56,385 nucleotides of DNA, taken from the NCBI RefSeq assembly GCF_039539445.1, contig NZ_BAABDD010000029.1, positions 1 through 56,385 on the forward strand, read 5' to 3'. Position 1 is the stretch's first letter; the number at the start of each line of letters is the position of its first letter. This DNA is from Salinactinospora qingdaonensis. GTDB lineage: Bacteria > Actinomycetota > Actinomycetes > Streptosporangiales > Streptosporangiaceae. The notes below the pieces were generated by a model. It had not been told where the DNA came from, did not search any database, and was given only the letters and a program-made list of their open reading frames with translations. The position numbers were made by a program, and so were the translations under genes. Below are positions 16,228-24,550 of this stretch, piece by piece.

Positions 16228-16869
16228 CGTCGGGTTGGCCCCTTCTGCATCGGCGGGGTCGAGTTACGGGGGTGGCGATTACGTGACGGCCGTGACGGAC
16301 CGCCACCGGCATGCCGGAGCCACCCCGGACCCGCCGGCATAACCGGTGTGGACCTCGCCGAAAGGGGGCGAGACCAGGAACGACATCGTCGCTCGTGACC
16401 CCTGCGGTGTAACCGCGGATTGTTGACAATCATACGATCATTACCTAGCGTGTCAATGATTTGCTGGCGGAACAGGCGTTACACTTTTGTTACGCTTGGT
16501 AGTAATGAGGGTACGGGGGCAGCTGTTTCGGTGAACCGGATAAGCTCTGCGGCGGCGAGGACGCGGCCTCTGGAGTAAGGGGGCGTGGGAGGCCGGCGTT
16601 CCGTCTCTCGATATTCTTCGCGGTGGCCTGACGGTAGCTCTCCTGTGGCGTGATGATCACCATAGTCGAGAGCTAGATCACACCTGTGTCTGAACTGGGT
16701 AAATCAACGTTATCCCAGCTCACACAATAAAGGGCTCTTCCCCAATGCCGGATGTCCGACAAACATATTTCTGGTGGGATCGGGGGTAATTCGTGCATGA
16801 CTCATGGCCGAAACATGAGTTTTTTATTCTCACCATCCTGTCCGGCAGTTCACGTCCGGGGAGTCCGCT
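16228..16869. other. Intergenic region between DUF3830 operon and P450
   Basis: The 642 bp hold no convincing gene. The left third carries operator copy B and the DUF3830 promoter. The rest is less GC-rich than the flanks (TTGTTACGCTTGGTAGTAATG at about 16489-16509; AT-rich stretches at 16690-16840) and probably contains the P450 promoter and leader. I see no further repeat or RNA. Confidence 0.6.
16418..16456 (-). promoter_or_regulatory. Promoter of the DUF3830 operon with operator copy B
   Basis: On the minus strand TTGACA (16456-16451) and TATGAT (16434-16429) are 16 bp apart. The operator GATTGTTGACAATC (16418-16431) overlaps the -10, a classic repression geometry. On the plus strand the same operator contains TTGACA (16423-16428), followed 17 bp later by TAGCGT. 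Confidence 0.8.
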
Positions 16870-18441
16870 GTGAGCCACGATCCCAGTCACGCCGTATCCA
16901 CCGTTCAGCACCCAGTCGCGCCACCACAGATGCCGCCGTCCCCGCCACGCACCCAAGGGGAACACCGTCCTCGGGCCGTGCCGCTCTACGCGGCGGCCCA
17001 ATCCGGAGAGCACGACTCGCTCTGGGAGGAGCTGCGCGCCAGGTACGGTGCTGTAGCCCCCGTCGAGATCCTTCCCGGCGTCAGTGGCTGGTTGCTGTTG
17101 GGCTACCACGAAAACCTCGACGCGCTGCGCGACCGCAGCCGCTTCTCCGCCGATCCGAGTCGCTGCCCGTATGCGCATAACGGTCAGATGCCGCAACCCT
17201 CAGCCGGACAATCGCAGCGCACGCTGGCCGGCGACGGCCCGGAACACCGCCGGCTGCGTGCCCCCATCGTCGACGCTCTCACTCGGCTGCACGCGCCCAA
17301 AGTGACCGAGACGATCAACCGCATCGCTTCGGAACTCATCGACAACGTCGCCACCAAGGGCACCGCCGACCTCATCGGGGAGTACGCTGCCCCGTTGCCC
17401 GCCCTGGTGCTCAACCAACTTTTCGGTCTCGACGACGAATACGGTCGCCTGCTCGCCGACCTCAGCGCCACTCTGTGGGACGGCGACCCCGAGAGCGTGC
17501 AGTGGGCCACGAACCAGATCCACGCCTATTTCGCCGCCTTGGTCGCCCGGAAACGCGCTTCCCCGGGCAACGACATCACCTCCTGGCTTCTTGAACACCC
17601 CTCCAACCTCACCGACAAGGAGGCGGCCGAAGAGCTCACGCTGATGTGGGCCGCCGGGCACGAGCCCACGACCCACCTCATCGGCAACGCCCTGCGCCGG
17701 CTGCTCGCCGATCCCGAGATCACGGCGGCCTACGGCGGTGTCACCCTGCCCGCCGAGGACTTCATCGACTACGTCATGTGGGTCGACCCGCCGTTGCAGA
17801 CCGCGGCGAGCCGCTTCTCGGCCCACGATCTGCGGCTGGGGGAGGCCGACATCAAGGCGGGGGAGGCGCTGCTGCTCGGCTTCGCCCCCGCCCATGCCGA
17901 TCCGGCGGTCTCGGCCTGGCAAGCGCGCGACGTCATGGCGCTGGCGGGTAACCGCGCTCACCTGATGTGGGGCGCTGGGGCGCACGGCTGTCCCGCGCAG
18001 AGTCTGGCGCGCGAGATCACCACGATCGCCATCGATACCGTCGTCAACCAGCTCACCAACCTCCACCTGGCGGTCGACCCGCAGCGGCTGCGCTGGCGTA
18101 GCTCGCTGTCGGTGCACGGCCTGGTCGAGTTGCCGGTGGAGTTCCACCCGCGCGAGTCCGCGCAGCCGGCGGAGGACCCCCAACCACAGCACAGCCGCAA
18201 GCGCATCTTCCGCAAGCGCCACCGCGCTCCCTCCCGCGGCGCTCGCTACGGTGCCCCCGGAGCCGCCGAGAAGAAGACCGAGCCCACCACGGTCGTCCGT
18301 GCGCCCCGCACCGCCCAGCAGGCGCCTCCGTCCCGCGGGGCGCGCTACGGCGCTCCCGCCGCTGCCACGCAAGCCGCCGAACCTTCCCGCGACGCGCTGG
18401 ATCACCTGCTGGCCTCCTGGCGCGACAGCAAGGGAGGCTGA
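16870..18441 (+). CDS. Cytochrome P450 without ExxR motif, with a repeat-bearing C-terminal extension (CYP157-like)
   Basis: GTG 16870 follows GGGGAG and gives 523 residues, about 100 longer than usual bacterial P450s. The heme loop is WGAGAHGC (367-374, thiolate Cys374), with Trp in place of the usual Phe. The I-helix reads AAGHEPTT (261-268). Where the K-helix ExxR should be, the sequence is DYVMW (300-304), resembling the EQSLW described for CYP157, a family linked to Streptomyces conservon operons. No conservon genes are present here. The C-terminal tail is basic and carries SRGARYGAP twice. Function and redox partner are unknown; the odd K-helix suggests atypical or non-catalytic use. 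Confidence 0.85.
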   Translation: MSHDPSHAVSTVQHPVAPPQMPPSPPRTQGEHRPRAVPLYAAAQSGEHDSLWEELRARYGAVAPVEILPGVSGWLLLGYHENLDALRDRSRFSADPSRCPYAHNGQMPQPSAGQSQRTLAGDGPEHRRLRAPIVDALTRLHAPKVTETINRIASELIDNVATKGTADLIGEYAAPLPALVLNQLFGLDDEYGRLLADLSATLWDGDPESVQWATNQIHAYFAALVARKRASPGNDITSWLLEHPSNLTDKEAAEELTLMWAAGHEPTTHLIGNALRRLLADPEITAAYGGVTLPAEDFIDYVMWVDPPLQTAASRFSAHDLRLGEADIKAGEALLLGFAPAHADPAVSAWQARDVMALAGNRAHLMWGAGAHGCPAQSLAREITTIAIDTVVNQLTNLHLAVDPQRLRWRSSLSVHGLVELPVEFHPRESAQPAEDPQPQHSRKRIFRKRHRAPSRGARYGAPGAAEKKTEPTTVVRAPRTAQQAPPSRGARYGAPAAATQAAEPSRDALDHLLASWRDSKGG

Positions 18442-18477
18442 CCTGGGGCGCCCGCAGGGCCCTCGCCTCCGTCTTCA

Positions 18478-18506
18478 GCCACGGGGTCCGCCACTGGCCC
18501 CGTGGC
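18478..18506. terminator. Hairpin after the P450 gene
   Basis: GCCACGGGG and CCCCGTGGC pair across an 11-base loop 37 bases after the P450 stop, a likely intrinsic terminator without a T tract. Confidence 0.65.
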
Positions 18507-18559
18507 GGTTGCATCTTCGGGGCAGCAGTCACGGTGAGGCAGCCGATAGCGAGATTGAA

Positions 18560-18598
18560 GATTGTTGACAATCGGTTTGGCGCTTCCCTAGCGTGTCA
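18560..18598 (+). promoter_or_regulatory. Operator copy C with probable promoter of the dehydrogenase-amidase operon
   Basis: GATTGTTGACAATC (18560-18573) contains TTGACA (18565-18570), and TAGCGT follows at 18589-18594 (18-bp spacer). The string CTAGCGTGTCA (18588-18598) also follows operator copy B at nearly the same distance. The operator covers the -35, so binding would repress. The leader to the next start is about 210 bases, and the rest of that stretch (18442-18807) holds no other gene. Confidence 0.7.
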
Positions 18599-18807
18599 CT
18601 GGCGTCGAGGTAGTGGGACCTCGCTTGGTGGGGAGGCCGACATGAGTGGGCTGGCCAGAGCCGGGCACGGCGTCGCCATGTCGGCATCTTTCGGGTGCGT
18701 CCCCCGCCGCCGGTCTCGTCGCAGACCCTCGGGAGAGTGAGCGTCCCGGCGACGGCGACGCGGCTGCCAATTCCGTACCCGCCCACCTGGCATTGGGAGG
18801 CTGTCCG

Positions 18808-19788
18808 GTGAGTAGCGACTCGCCCCATCTCGTCGTCCTGCACGGTGCCGATCTGCCGCCCCGGCCCGAACTGTTCACCGCCGACCCCCGCGTGGGTCCG
18901 GTCAGCTACACCACCGCCGACCACCTCCCCGACGTGCTGCCCGGCGCGCGGGCGCTGTTCGTCTGGGAACTGTTCTCCGAGGCCGTGGCCGCCGCCTGGC
19001 ACAAGGCCGACACGCTGCGCTGGGTCCACGCGGCCACCGCCGGAGTGGACAACCTCATGTTCCCCGGCCTGGTCGACAGCGACGTCGTCCTCACCAACTC
19101 CCGTGGCGTGTTCGACCGTCCCATCGCCGAATACGTCCTTGGCCTCGTCCTGGCCCTGGCCAAAGACCTTCCCGGCACCCACGACCTGCAACGGCAGCGT
19201 GCCTGGCGCCACCGCGAAACCGAGCCGATCGGTGGCCGTCACGCTCTGGTCGTGGGAACCGGCCCCATCGGCAGGGCCATCGCTGGCCAGCTCTGCGCCG
19301 CCGGACTGACCGTCGAGGGGGTCGGCCGCTCGGCGCGGACGGCCGACCCCGACTTCGGCACCGTCACCGCTTCCACCGAGCTGCATCTGGTGCTGCCCCG
19401 AGCCGACTACGTGGTGCTCGCCGCCCCGCTCACCGACGCCACCCGTGGCCTGATCGACGCCGCGGCCTTGAGTCGCATGCGGCCCACCGCCCGCCTCATC
19501 AACGTGGGCCGCGGCCAGCTCGTGGTGGAAGCCGACCTCGTCGAGGCACTGCGCGAGGGAACCATCGCCGGCGCCGCCCTCGACGTCTTCGAGGACGAGC
19601 CGCTGCCGGAGTCGTCCCCGTTGTGGGAGCTGCCCGGTGTCATCGTCTCCCCGCACATGTCCGGCGACGTCATCGGGTGGCGCGAGGAGTTGGTGCGACT
19701 GTTCGCCGACAACCTCGCCCGCTTCCTCGACGGTCGTGAACTGCGCAACGTCGTCGACAAGGGGCGCGGCTACGTGTCGGGGCCCTAA
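18808..19788 (+). CDS. D-2-hydroxyacid dehydrogenase (NAD-dependent)
   Basis: GTG 18808 has GGGAGG seven bases upstream and gives 326 residues. The Rossmann signature VVGTGPIGRAIA is followed by the catalytic set of the D-2-hydroxyacid dehydrogenase family: Arg in NVGRGQLV, Glu in DVFEDEPLP and His in SPHMSGD. An aromatic VSYTTADHLP N-terminal half-domain precedes the nucleotide fold. It should interconvert a 2-oxo acid and a D-2-hydroxy acid. It is the first gene of a two-gene operon with an amidase, under operator copy C, so it belongs to the same regulon as the aminotransferase and the racemase-like genes. The substrate is unknown. Confidence 0.9.
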   Translation: MSSDSPHLVVLHGADLPPRPELFTADPRVGPVSYTTADHLPDVLPGARALFVWELFSEAVAAAWHKADTLRWVHAATAGVDNLMFPGLVDSDVVLTNSRGVFDRPIAEYVLGLVLALAKDLPGTHDLQRQRAWRHRETEPIGGRHALVVGTGPIGRAIAGQLCAAGLTVEGVGRSARTADPDFGTVTASTELHLVLPRADYVVLAAPLTDATRGLIDAAALSRMRPTARLINVGRGQLVVEADLVEALREGTIAGAALDVFEDEPLPESSPLWELPGVIVSPHMSGDVIGWREELVRLFADNLARFLDGRELRNVVDKGRGYVSGP

Positions 19789-19846
19789 CAGTTCGGGTGG
19801 TCCCGCTCCCGCGGGATCTCGACCAGCCAACGAGAGAAGGTCCGCA

Positions 19847-21310
19847 GTGAGCATCAAGGCCCAAGGAACCGACCCCTCCGGCGCGGCCACCCCCTGGCAG
19901 GGCGATACCCCCGCCTCGCCGGCGGAGATGTCGGCCACCGAACTCCTGGCCGGCTACGCCGCCGGCGAGCTCTCCCCAGTGGAAGCCGTTGACGCCGTAC
20001 TCGACCGCATCGCCAGCGAAGACGCCCACATCAACGCCTTCTGCCTGGTCAAAGCCGAGGAGGCTCGCGCTGCGGCGCGCGAGTCCGAGCGCCGCTGGCA
20101 CCAGGGGAGCCCCCACGGCCGCCTTGATGGCGTGCCCACCGCCGTCAAAGACATCATGCTCACCCAGGGCTGGCCCACCCTGCGCGGCTCCCGCACCGTC
20201 GACCCTGACCAGTCATGGCAGGAGGACTCGCCCGCCGTGGCCCGGCTGCGCGAGCACGGCGCGGTCCTCGTCGGTAAGACCACCACCCCCGAGATCGCCT
20301 GGAAAGGGGTCACCGACAGTCCCTTGACCGGCATCACCCGCAACCCGTGGGACACCACCATGACCCCGGGCGGCTCCAGCGGGGGAGCCGCCGCGGCCGT
20401 CGCCATGGGGATGACCCACCTGGCTACCGGCACCGACGGGGGCGGCTCCGTGCGCATCCCCGCCAGCTTCACCGGCACCTTCGCCCTCAAACCCACCTAC
20501 GGGCTGGTGCCGCACTACCCCGCCAGCGCGTTCGGCACCCTGGCCCACTCTGGGCCCATGACCCGCACCGTGGCCGACGCCGCCCTCATGCTCGACGTGA
20601 TCTCTGGCCCCGACAGCCGCGACTGGTCGGCTCTGGCGCCACCGCCGGGCGACTTCACCAGCACCTTGGACCAGCCGCTGACCGGCATGCGGATCGCCTT
20701 CAGCCCCACGCTGGGATACGTCGAGGTCGAAGAGGAGGTCGCGCGCCCCGTGGCCGCGGCCGTGCGGGCTTTCGAGGAACTCGGTGCCCACGTCGAAGAG
20801 GTCGACCCCGGCCTGCCTGACTGCACCGAGGACTTCCACGTGCTGTGGTTCGCCGGAGCCGCCAAGGCTACCGCGCACCTCACGGCTGACCAGCGTGCGC
20901 TCCTCGACCCCGGGCTGGCCGAGATCATTGAGGAGGGGCTGAGCTACTCAGCGCAGGACTATCTGGCGGCCATGGGGACACGCATGGCCATGGGCGAGCG
21001 CATGGGGCGCTTCCACGACAGCTACGACCTACTCCTTACACCCACCATGCCCATCCCCGCCTTCGACGCCGGCTTGGAAGTGCCCCCCGGCTGGCCACAG
21101 CGGCGCTGGACCAGTTGGGCCGGGTTCAGCTTCCCGTTCAACATGACCCAGCAGCCGGCCGCCAGCGTCCCCTGCGGGTTCACCGCCGACCAACTGCCCG
21201 TCGGCCTACAGATCGTCGGCCCGCGCCACAGCGACGCCCGCGTGTTGGCTGCCGCCCACGCCTTTGAAAAGATCCGGCCGTGGCCGCACCTGTGGTCCCC
21301 CCTCGGTTGA
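19847..21310 (+). CDS. Amidase signature (AS) family amidase
   Basis: GTG 19847 follows GAGAAGG by six bases and gives 487 residues. The Ser-cisSer-Lys triad is visible: Lys in GVPTAVKDIM, the cis-Ser in MTPGGSSGGAAAAVA, and the nucleophilic Ser in TGTDGGGSVRIPAS. The family hydrolyses amides to acid and ammonia (GatA, fatty amide, carbamoyl and many xenobiotic amides). There is no GatB or GatC nearby, so a tRNA amidotransferase role is unlikely. It follows the hydroxyacid dehydrogenase gene by 58 bp in the GntR-controlled operon and may release ammonia and a hydroxy- or keto-acid from the pathway substrate. Confidence 0.92.
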   Translation: MSIKAQGTDPSGAATPWQGDTPASPAEMSATELLAGYAAGELSPVEAVDAVLDRIASEDAHINAFCLVKAEEARAAARESERRWHQGSPHGRLDGVPTAVKDIMLTQGWPTLRGSRTVDPDQSWQEDSPAVARLREHGAVLVGKTTTPEIAWKGVTDSPLTGITRNPWDTTMTPGGSSGGAAAAVAMGMTHLATGTDGGGSVRIPASFTGTFALKPTYGLVPHYPASAFGTLAHSGPMTRTVADAALMLDVISGPDSRDWSALAPPPGDFTSTLDQPLTGMRIAFSPTLGYVEVEEEVARPVAAAVRAFEELGAHVEEVDPGLPDCTEDFHVLWFAGAAKATAHLTADQRALLDPGLAEIIEEGLSYSAQDYLAAMGTRMAMGERMGRFHDSYDLLLTPTMPIPAFDAGLEVPPGWPQRRWTSWAGFSFPFNMTQQPAASVPCGFTADQLPVGLQIVGPRHSDARVLAAAHAFEKIRPWPHLWSPLG

Positions 21311-21416
21311 CCGTCGCCCCCGGCGCCGCGGTGGGCCGTGCCGCTCGCCCCGACCGTCGTCTCACTGGTCACGCTCTATAAGCGCCCCACTCCACGCCGC
21401 ATCCGCCGCGTCGAGT

Positions 21417-21434
21417 GCGGGACTTTGGTCCCGC
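21417..21434. promoter_or_regulatory. DevR/DosR-type box upstream of the response regulator
   Basis: GCGGGACTTTGGTCCCGC is an 18-bp inverted repeat around a TTTG centre. It matches the GGGACTTTnGKCCC-like consensus known for DevR/DosR. It lies 90 bp before the start of a DevR-like regulator, so positive autoregulation is likely. Confidence 0.75.
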
Positions 21435-21523
21435 GGTAAAGGAGACCTTCGGCGGCCTGGGCGGTGCCGTCGCACGTTAACGTCGAAACGGGCGACTGTT
21501 ACGTGGGGCACGCTGGAGGCGAC

Positions 21524-22189
21524 ATGACTGGCAAGGAGAGCCCGGACCCGATCCGGCTGTTCCTGGTCGACGACCACGAGGTGGTGCGGCGTGGCGTCGC
21601 CGCCCTGCTTGAGGGCGAGGGCGACATGCGCGTGGTCGGGGAGGCCGGTAGCTGTGAGCAGGCTATGAGCCGGCTACCCGCGGTCGAGCCCCACGTGGCC
21701 GTCATCGACGTTCGCCTGCCCGACGGTTCCGGGGTCGGCGTGTGCCGCGACATCCGCTCGGATCACCCCGAAGTCGCCTGCCTGATGCTCACCTCGTTCG
21801 CCGACGACGAGGCACTCTTCGACGCCGTGATGGCCGGGGCCGCTGGCTATGTCCTCAAACAGATCCACGGCGCCGACCTCATCGGTGCGGTGCGTACCGT
21901 CGCCACCGGTGGCTCCCTGCTCGACCCGCGCAGCACCGGCCGCATGATGGAACGGCTGCGCGGCAGCGGCGGCGAACAGCCCGACCCGCTCTCCGCTCTC
22001 AGCCCGCAGGAGCGCCAGATCCTGGACCTGATCGGAGAGGGGCTGACCAACCGGCAGATCGGGGAACGGCTCTACCTCGCAGAGAAGACCGTCAAGAACT
22101 ACGTGTCGAGCGTGCTGTCCAAGCTTGACCTCAAGCGTCGGACGCAGGCCGCGATCCTCGTCTCCGAGCTGCGCGGTCAGGGGCGCTGA
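21524..22189 (+). CDS. NarL/LuxR-family response regulator (DevR-like)
   Basis: ATG 21524 has GGAGG at 21515-21519 and gives 221 residues. The receiver domain shows the acidic pair in FLVDDHE, phospho-acceptor Asp in VAVIDVRLPDG, and Thr/Lys switch residues in MLTSF and YVLKQI. The C-terminal helix-turn-helix (LSPQERQILDLIGEGLTNRQI onward) ends with the SVLSKLDLKRRTQAA helix typical of DevR. Its cognate kinase is probably the GAF histidine kinase encoded convergently at 22856-24550. A DevR box precedes the gene. In mycobacteria and streptomycetes the pair responds to hypoxia and NO; the same role here is inferred. Confidence 0.92.
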   Translation: MTGKESPDPIRLFLVDDHEVVRRGVAALLEGEGDMRVVGEAGSCEQAMSRLPAVEPHVAVIDVRLPDGSGVGVCRDIRSDHPEVACLMLTSFADDEALFDAVMAGAAGYVLKQIHGADLIGAVRTVATGGSLLDPRSTGRMMERLRGSGGEQPDPLSALSPQERQILDLIGEGLTNRQIGERLYLAEKTVKNYVSSVLSKLDLKRRTQAAILVSELRGQGR

Positions 22190-22194
22190 TCGCT

Positions 22195-22683
22195 ATGGAG
22201 AGGCGGGACATCCGGCAGGGGGCACCTGTGGCGGAGGAGTGGGAGCTTCCTGGGGGCGGCGGGATCGACGTCGACACAGCCGGTCTGGAGGTGCTGGATC
22301 GCCAAGAGTGTCTCAAGCTGCTGGCTGCCGCGCCGCTTGGCCGCGTCGTCTTCACCGACCAGGCGCTTCCCGCCGTACAGCCGGTGAACTTCGCTCTGGT
22401 GGGAAGGGACATCATCGTGCGGACCTCCCCTGACACCAAACTGGCCCGCGCCACGCTCAACGCGGTCGTGGCCTTCGAGGTCGACGAGTACGACGCCTAC
22501 CGCCGTACTGGATGGTCGGTCATGGTCGTGGGGACGGGGCGAGCCGTCACTGACGCCGCCGAGTTCGCCGAGTTGGCCCGGCTGCCGCTACGGCCGTGGG
22601 CGCCGGGGGAACGGACCCACTTCATCCGCATTCAGACCAGGGTCATCACCGGGCGCCGCATCCTGTCTCAGGAGGCCGAGTAG
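22195..22683 (+). CDS. PNPOx-like flavin-binding protein
   Basis: A 162-residue split-barrel protein of the pyridoxamine 5'-phosphate oxidase-like superfamily, with LLAAAPLGRVVFTDQALPAVQPVNFALVG and GWSVMVVGTGRAVTD as core strands. Members bind FMN or F420; small ones of this kind are often found next to DevR/DevS genes and are in DosR-type regulons. ATG 22195 lies 5 bases after the regulator stop; GTG 22228 with AGGGGG upstream is an alternative start. Co-transcription with the response regulator is likely. The substrate is unknown. The last base of the stop codon coincides with the edge of a dispersed repeat. Confidence 0.8.
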   Translation: MERRDIRQGAPVAEEWELPGGGGIDVDTAGLEVLDRQECLKLLAAAPLGRVVFTDQALPAVQPVNFALVGRDIIVRTSPDTKLARATLNAVVAFEVDEYDAYRRTGWSVMVVGTGRAVTDAAEFAELARLPLRPWAPGERTHFIRIQTRVITGRRILSQEAE

Positions 22684-22834
22684 GTTCTGTTTTTCGGACG
22701 GCTGGCGTGCGGGGGTTCTCCGTTCGCTCGTGTCTCGACCGCTGTGCGATCTCGGCAGCCTGAGGCGACAGCGGAGGCGCTCACTCGCTTCCGCCCACTA
22801 CCTGTCCTCGCCGCCCTTTTCAAAAAACACAACC
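22683..22834 (+). repeat. Dispersed intergenic repeat, copy 1
   Basis: A 152-bp unit starting GGTTCTGTTTTTCGGACGGCTGG and ending CCCTTTTCAAAAAACACAACC, so its ends form imperfect terminal inverted repeats. Inside lies CTCGTGTCTCGACCGCTGTGCGATCTCGGCAGCC. Related copies lie at 48603-48759 and, inverted, at 47641-47770. It fills the gap between two convergent genes. Confidence 0.7.
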
Positions 22835-22855
22835 GGGATGGGCCCTCCGGCCGGT

Positions 22856-24550
22856 TCACCGCGACAGCGGGACGCGCCACACCAGCGTCGTGCCTCCTGC
22901 GGCCCCGCTTTCGGTGGACAGTTCCCCGCCCAGCGCGGCGGCCCGCTCGGTCATGTTGCGCAGCCCGCTACGGCGACCCTGTTCAGGCATCCCCACCCCG
23001 TTGTCGGTGACCTCCAGCCGTAGTTCGTCGTCGGCGCGCACCGTCACCTGGACCGCGTCGGCCTTGGCGTGGCGGGCGACGTTGGACAGCGCCTCACGCA
23101 GCACCGCCAGCAGGTGCTCCCCGATCTCCTCGGGCACCGATGTGTCGATGGTCCCGACGAGATCCAGTCCCGGACGGCAGCCCAGCGTGCGCCCGGCGGT
23201 CTCCACGGCGGCCAGGATGCGATTGCGCAGCGACGTTTCTTGCGGTGTGGGGGGATTCTGCAACGCGAACACCGTCGACCGGATCTCGCGGATGGTCTCG
23301 TCCAGGTCGTCGATGGTGCGCTGCACGCGGTCGACTCCCTCCGCGCTGTCGATCAGCCGTACCGTGCTCATCAGCGTCATAGCCGAAGCGAACAACCGCT
23401 GGATGACGATGTCGTGCAGGTCCTTGGCGATCCGATCGCGGTCCTCCAGCACGACCAGCCGCTCAGCGTCACGGCGCGCCTCAGCCAGTTCCAGTGCCAC
23501 CGCGGCCTGCCCCGAGAAGGCGTCGAGCATGCGCCGCGTCGCCGGGTTGAACGGGGCGCGCACGCCGCGTTTGGCGAGCAGCAGTATGCCTCTGGTGTGT
23601 TCAGGCGTGCCCAGGGGGATGAGCAGGCCGGGCCGGAAGCCTCGATGCCCCAGCATCGGGCAGTTGATGTCGCGTAGGTCGGGAACGGTCATCCCTTCGC
23701 CGTGCTGGTAAACGTCACCGCACGGGCTGTCGGCGATCGCCACTGACGAGCCCGTGATCTCGGTGGCTTCGGAGCCTTCGGCGATCTCGGCGACAAGGTG
23801 CTCGTCGGCACTGTCGGGCAGCAAGACGATCGCGACATCGGCGTCGGCCATTTCGCGTGCCTGTTGGGCGAGGTAGCCCAGCACTTCCTCGGCGGCGTCG
23901 CCGTAGAGCAGTCGGGTGGTGATCTCGGTCGAGGCCGCCAGCCATCGTTCGCGCAGCCGCGTCTCCTCGTAGAGTCGCGCGTTTTCGATGGCTACGCCGG
24001 CCGCGGTGGCCAGTGCGGTCACCACGGCTTCGTCGTCTTCGTCGAACTCGCCGCCGTCGTGCTTGTCGGTGAGGTAGAGGTTGCCGAAGACCTCGTTCCG
24101 CACTTGGATGGGGACGCCGAGGAAGGTCTTCATCGGGGGATGTCCCTCGGGGAAGCCATGGAAACTGGGGTGCTCTTGCAGGTTGTTCAGCCGTAGCGAG
24201 CGCCGCTCGGTGGTGGGGAAAGCCAGGAGTCCGTCCCCATGGGGGAACCGAGAGATGCTCCCGGACTCCTGCGGGGTGAGACCGACTGGTATGAACTCCT
24301 CGAATCGGCCGTCGTCGCCCACGACCCCCAGCCCGGCGTAGCGCGCTTTGACCAGATGTGCGGCAGCCTCGGTGAGGCGGCGCAGCACGGTCCCCAAGTC
24401 GAGGTCGCTGCCGATCGACACGACCGCCTCAAGCAGTGAGTGCATGCGGTCACGTGTCGTCAGCGCAGCTTCGAGCCGGGAGTGCAGTTCGGTAAGGAGT
24501 TCATCCAGCCGCATCTGTGGCAGCAGTGGGTGATCGGGGGGTTCGGGCAT
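22856..24550 (-). CDS. GAF-domain sensor histidine kinase (DevS-like)
   Basis: ATG 24550 with CCGGAGG upstream gives 564 residues; a GTG seven codons earlier is possible. Two GAF domains (about 45-195 and 215-365) are followed by a HisKA_3 segment with the phospho-accepting His in RIAKDLHDIVIQRLF, and an HATPase domain (LREALSNVARHAKAD, VTDNGVGMPEQGRRSGLRNM). This is the layout of DevS/DosT, in which the first GAF binds heme to sense O2, NO or CO. No transmembrane segment is seen, so it should be cytosolic. It is encoded convergently with its probable partner, the DevR-like regulator. Confidence 0.92.
   Translation of the reverse strand: MPEPPDHPLLPQMRLDELLTELHSRLEAALTTRDRMHSLLEAVVSIGSDLDLGTVLRRLTEAAAHLVKARYAGLGVVGDDGRFEEFIPVGLTPQESGSISRFPHGDGLLAFPTTERRSLRLNNLQEHPSFHGFPEGHPPMKTFLGVPIQVRNEVFGNLYLTDKHDGGEFDEDDEAVVTALATAAGVAIENARLYEETRLRERWLAASTEITTRLLYGDAAEEVLGYLAQQAREMADADVAIVLLPDSADEHLVAEIAEGSEATEITGSSVAIADSPCGDVYQHGEGMTVPDLRDINCPMLGHRGFRPGLLIPLGTPEHTRGILLLAKRGVRAPFNPATRRMLDAFSGQAAVALELAEARRDAERLVVLEDRDRIAKDLHDIVIQRLFASAMTLMSTVRLIDSAEGVDRVQRTIDDLDETIREIRSTVFALQNPPTPQETSLRNRILAAVETAGRTLGCRPGLDLVGTIDTSVPEEIGEHLLAVLREALSNVARHAKADAVQVTVRADDELRLEVTDNGVGMPEQGRRSGLRNMTERAAALGGELSTESGAAGGTTLVWRVPLSR

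Noticed and set aside
16870..18441. Calling the locus a conservon
   Set aside because: No sensor kinase, roadblock, DUF742 or small GTPase genes flank the P450.
19637..19846. 70-codon upstream extension of the amidase
   Set aside because: It overlaps the end of the dehydrogenase gene in another frame; GTG 19847 has a proper ribosome site.
18529..19938. 469-codon minus-strand frame opposite the hydroxyacid dehydrogenase
   Set aside because: Low-complexity Gly/Val/Gln-rich product with no domain, covered by two well-supported plus-strand genes and an operator.
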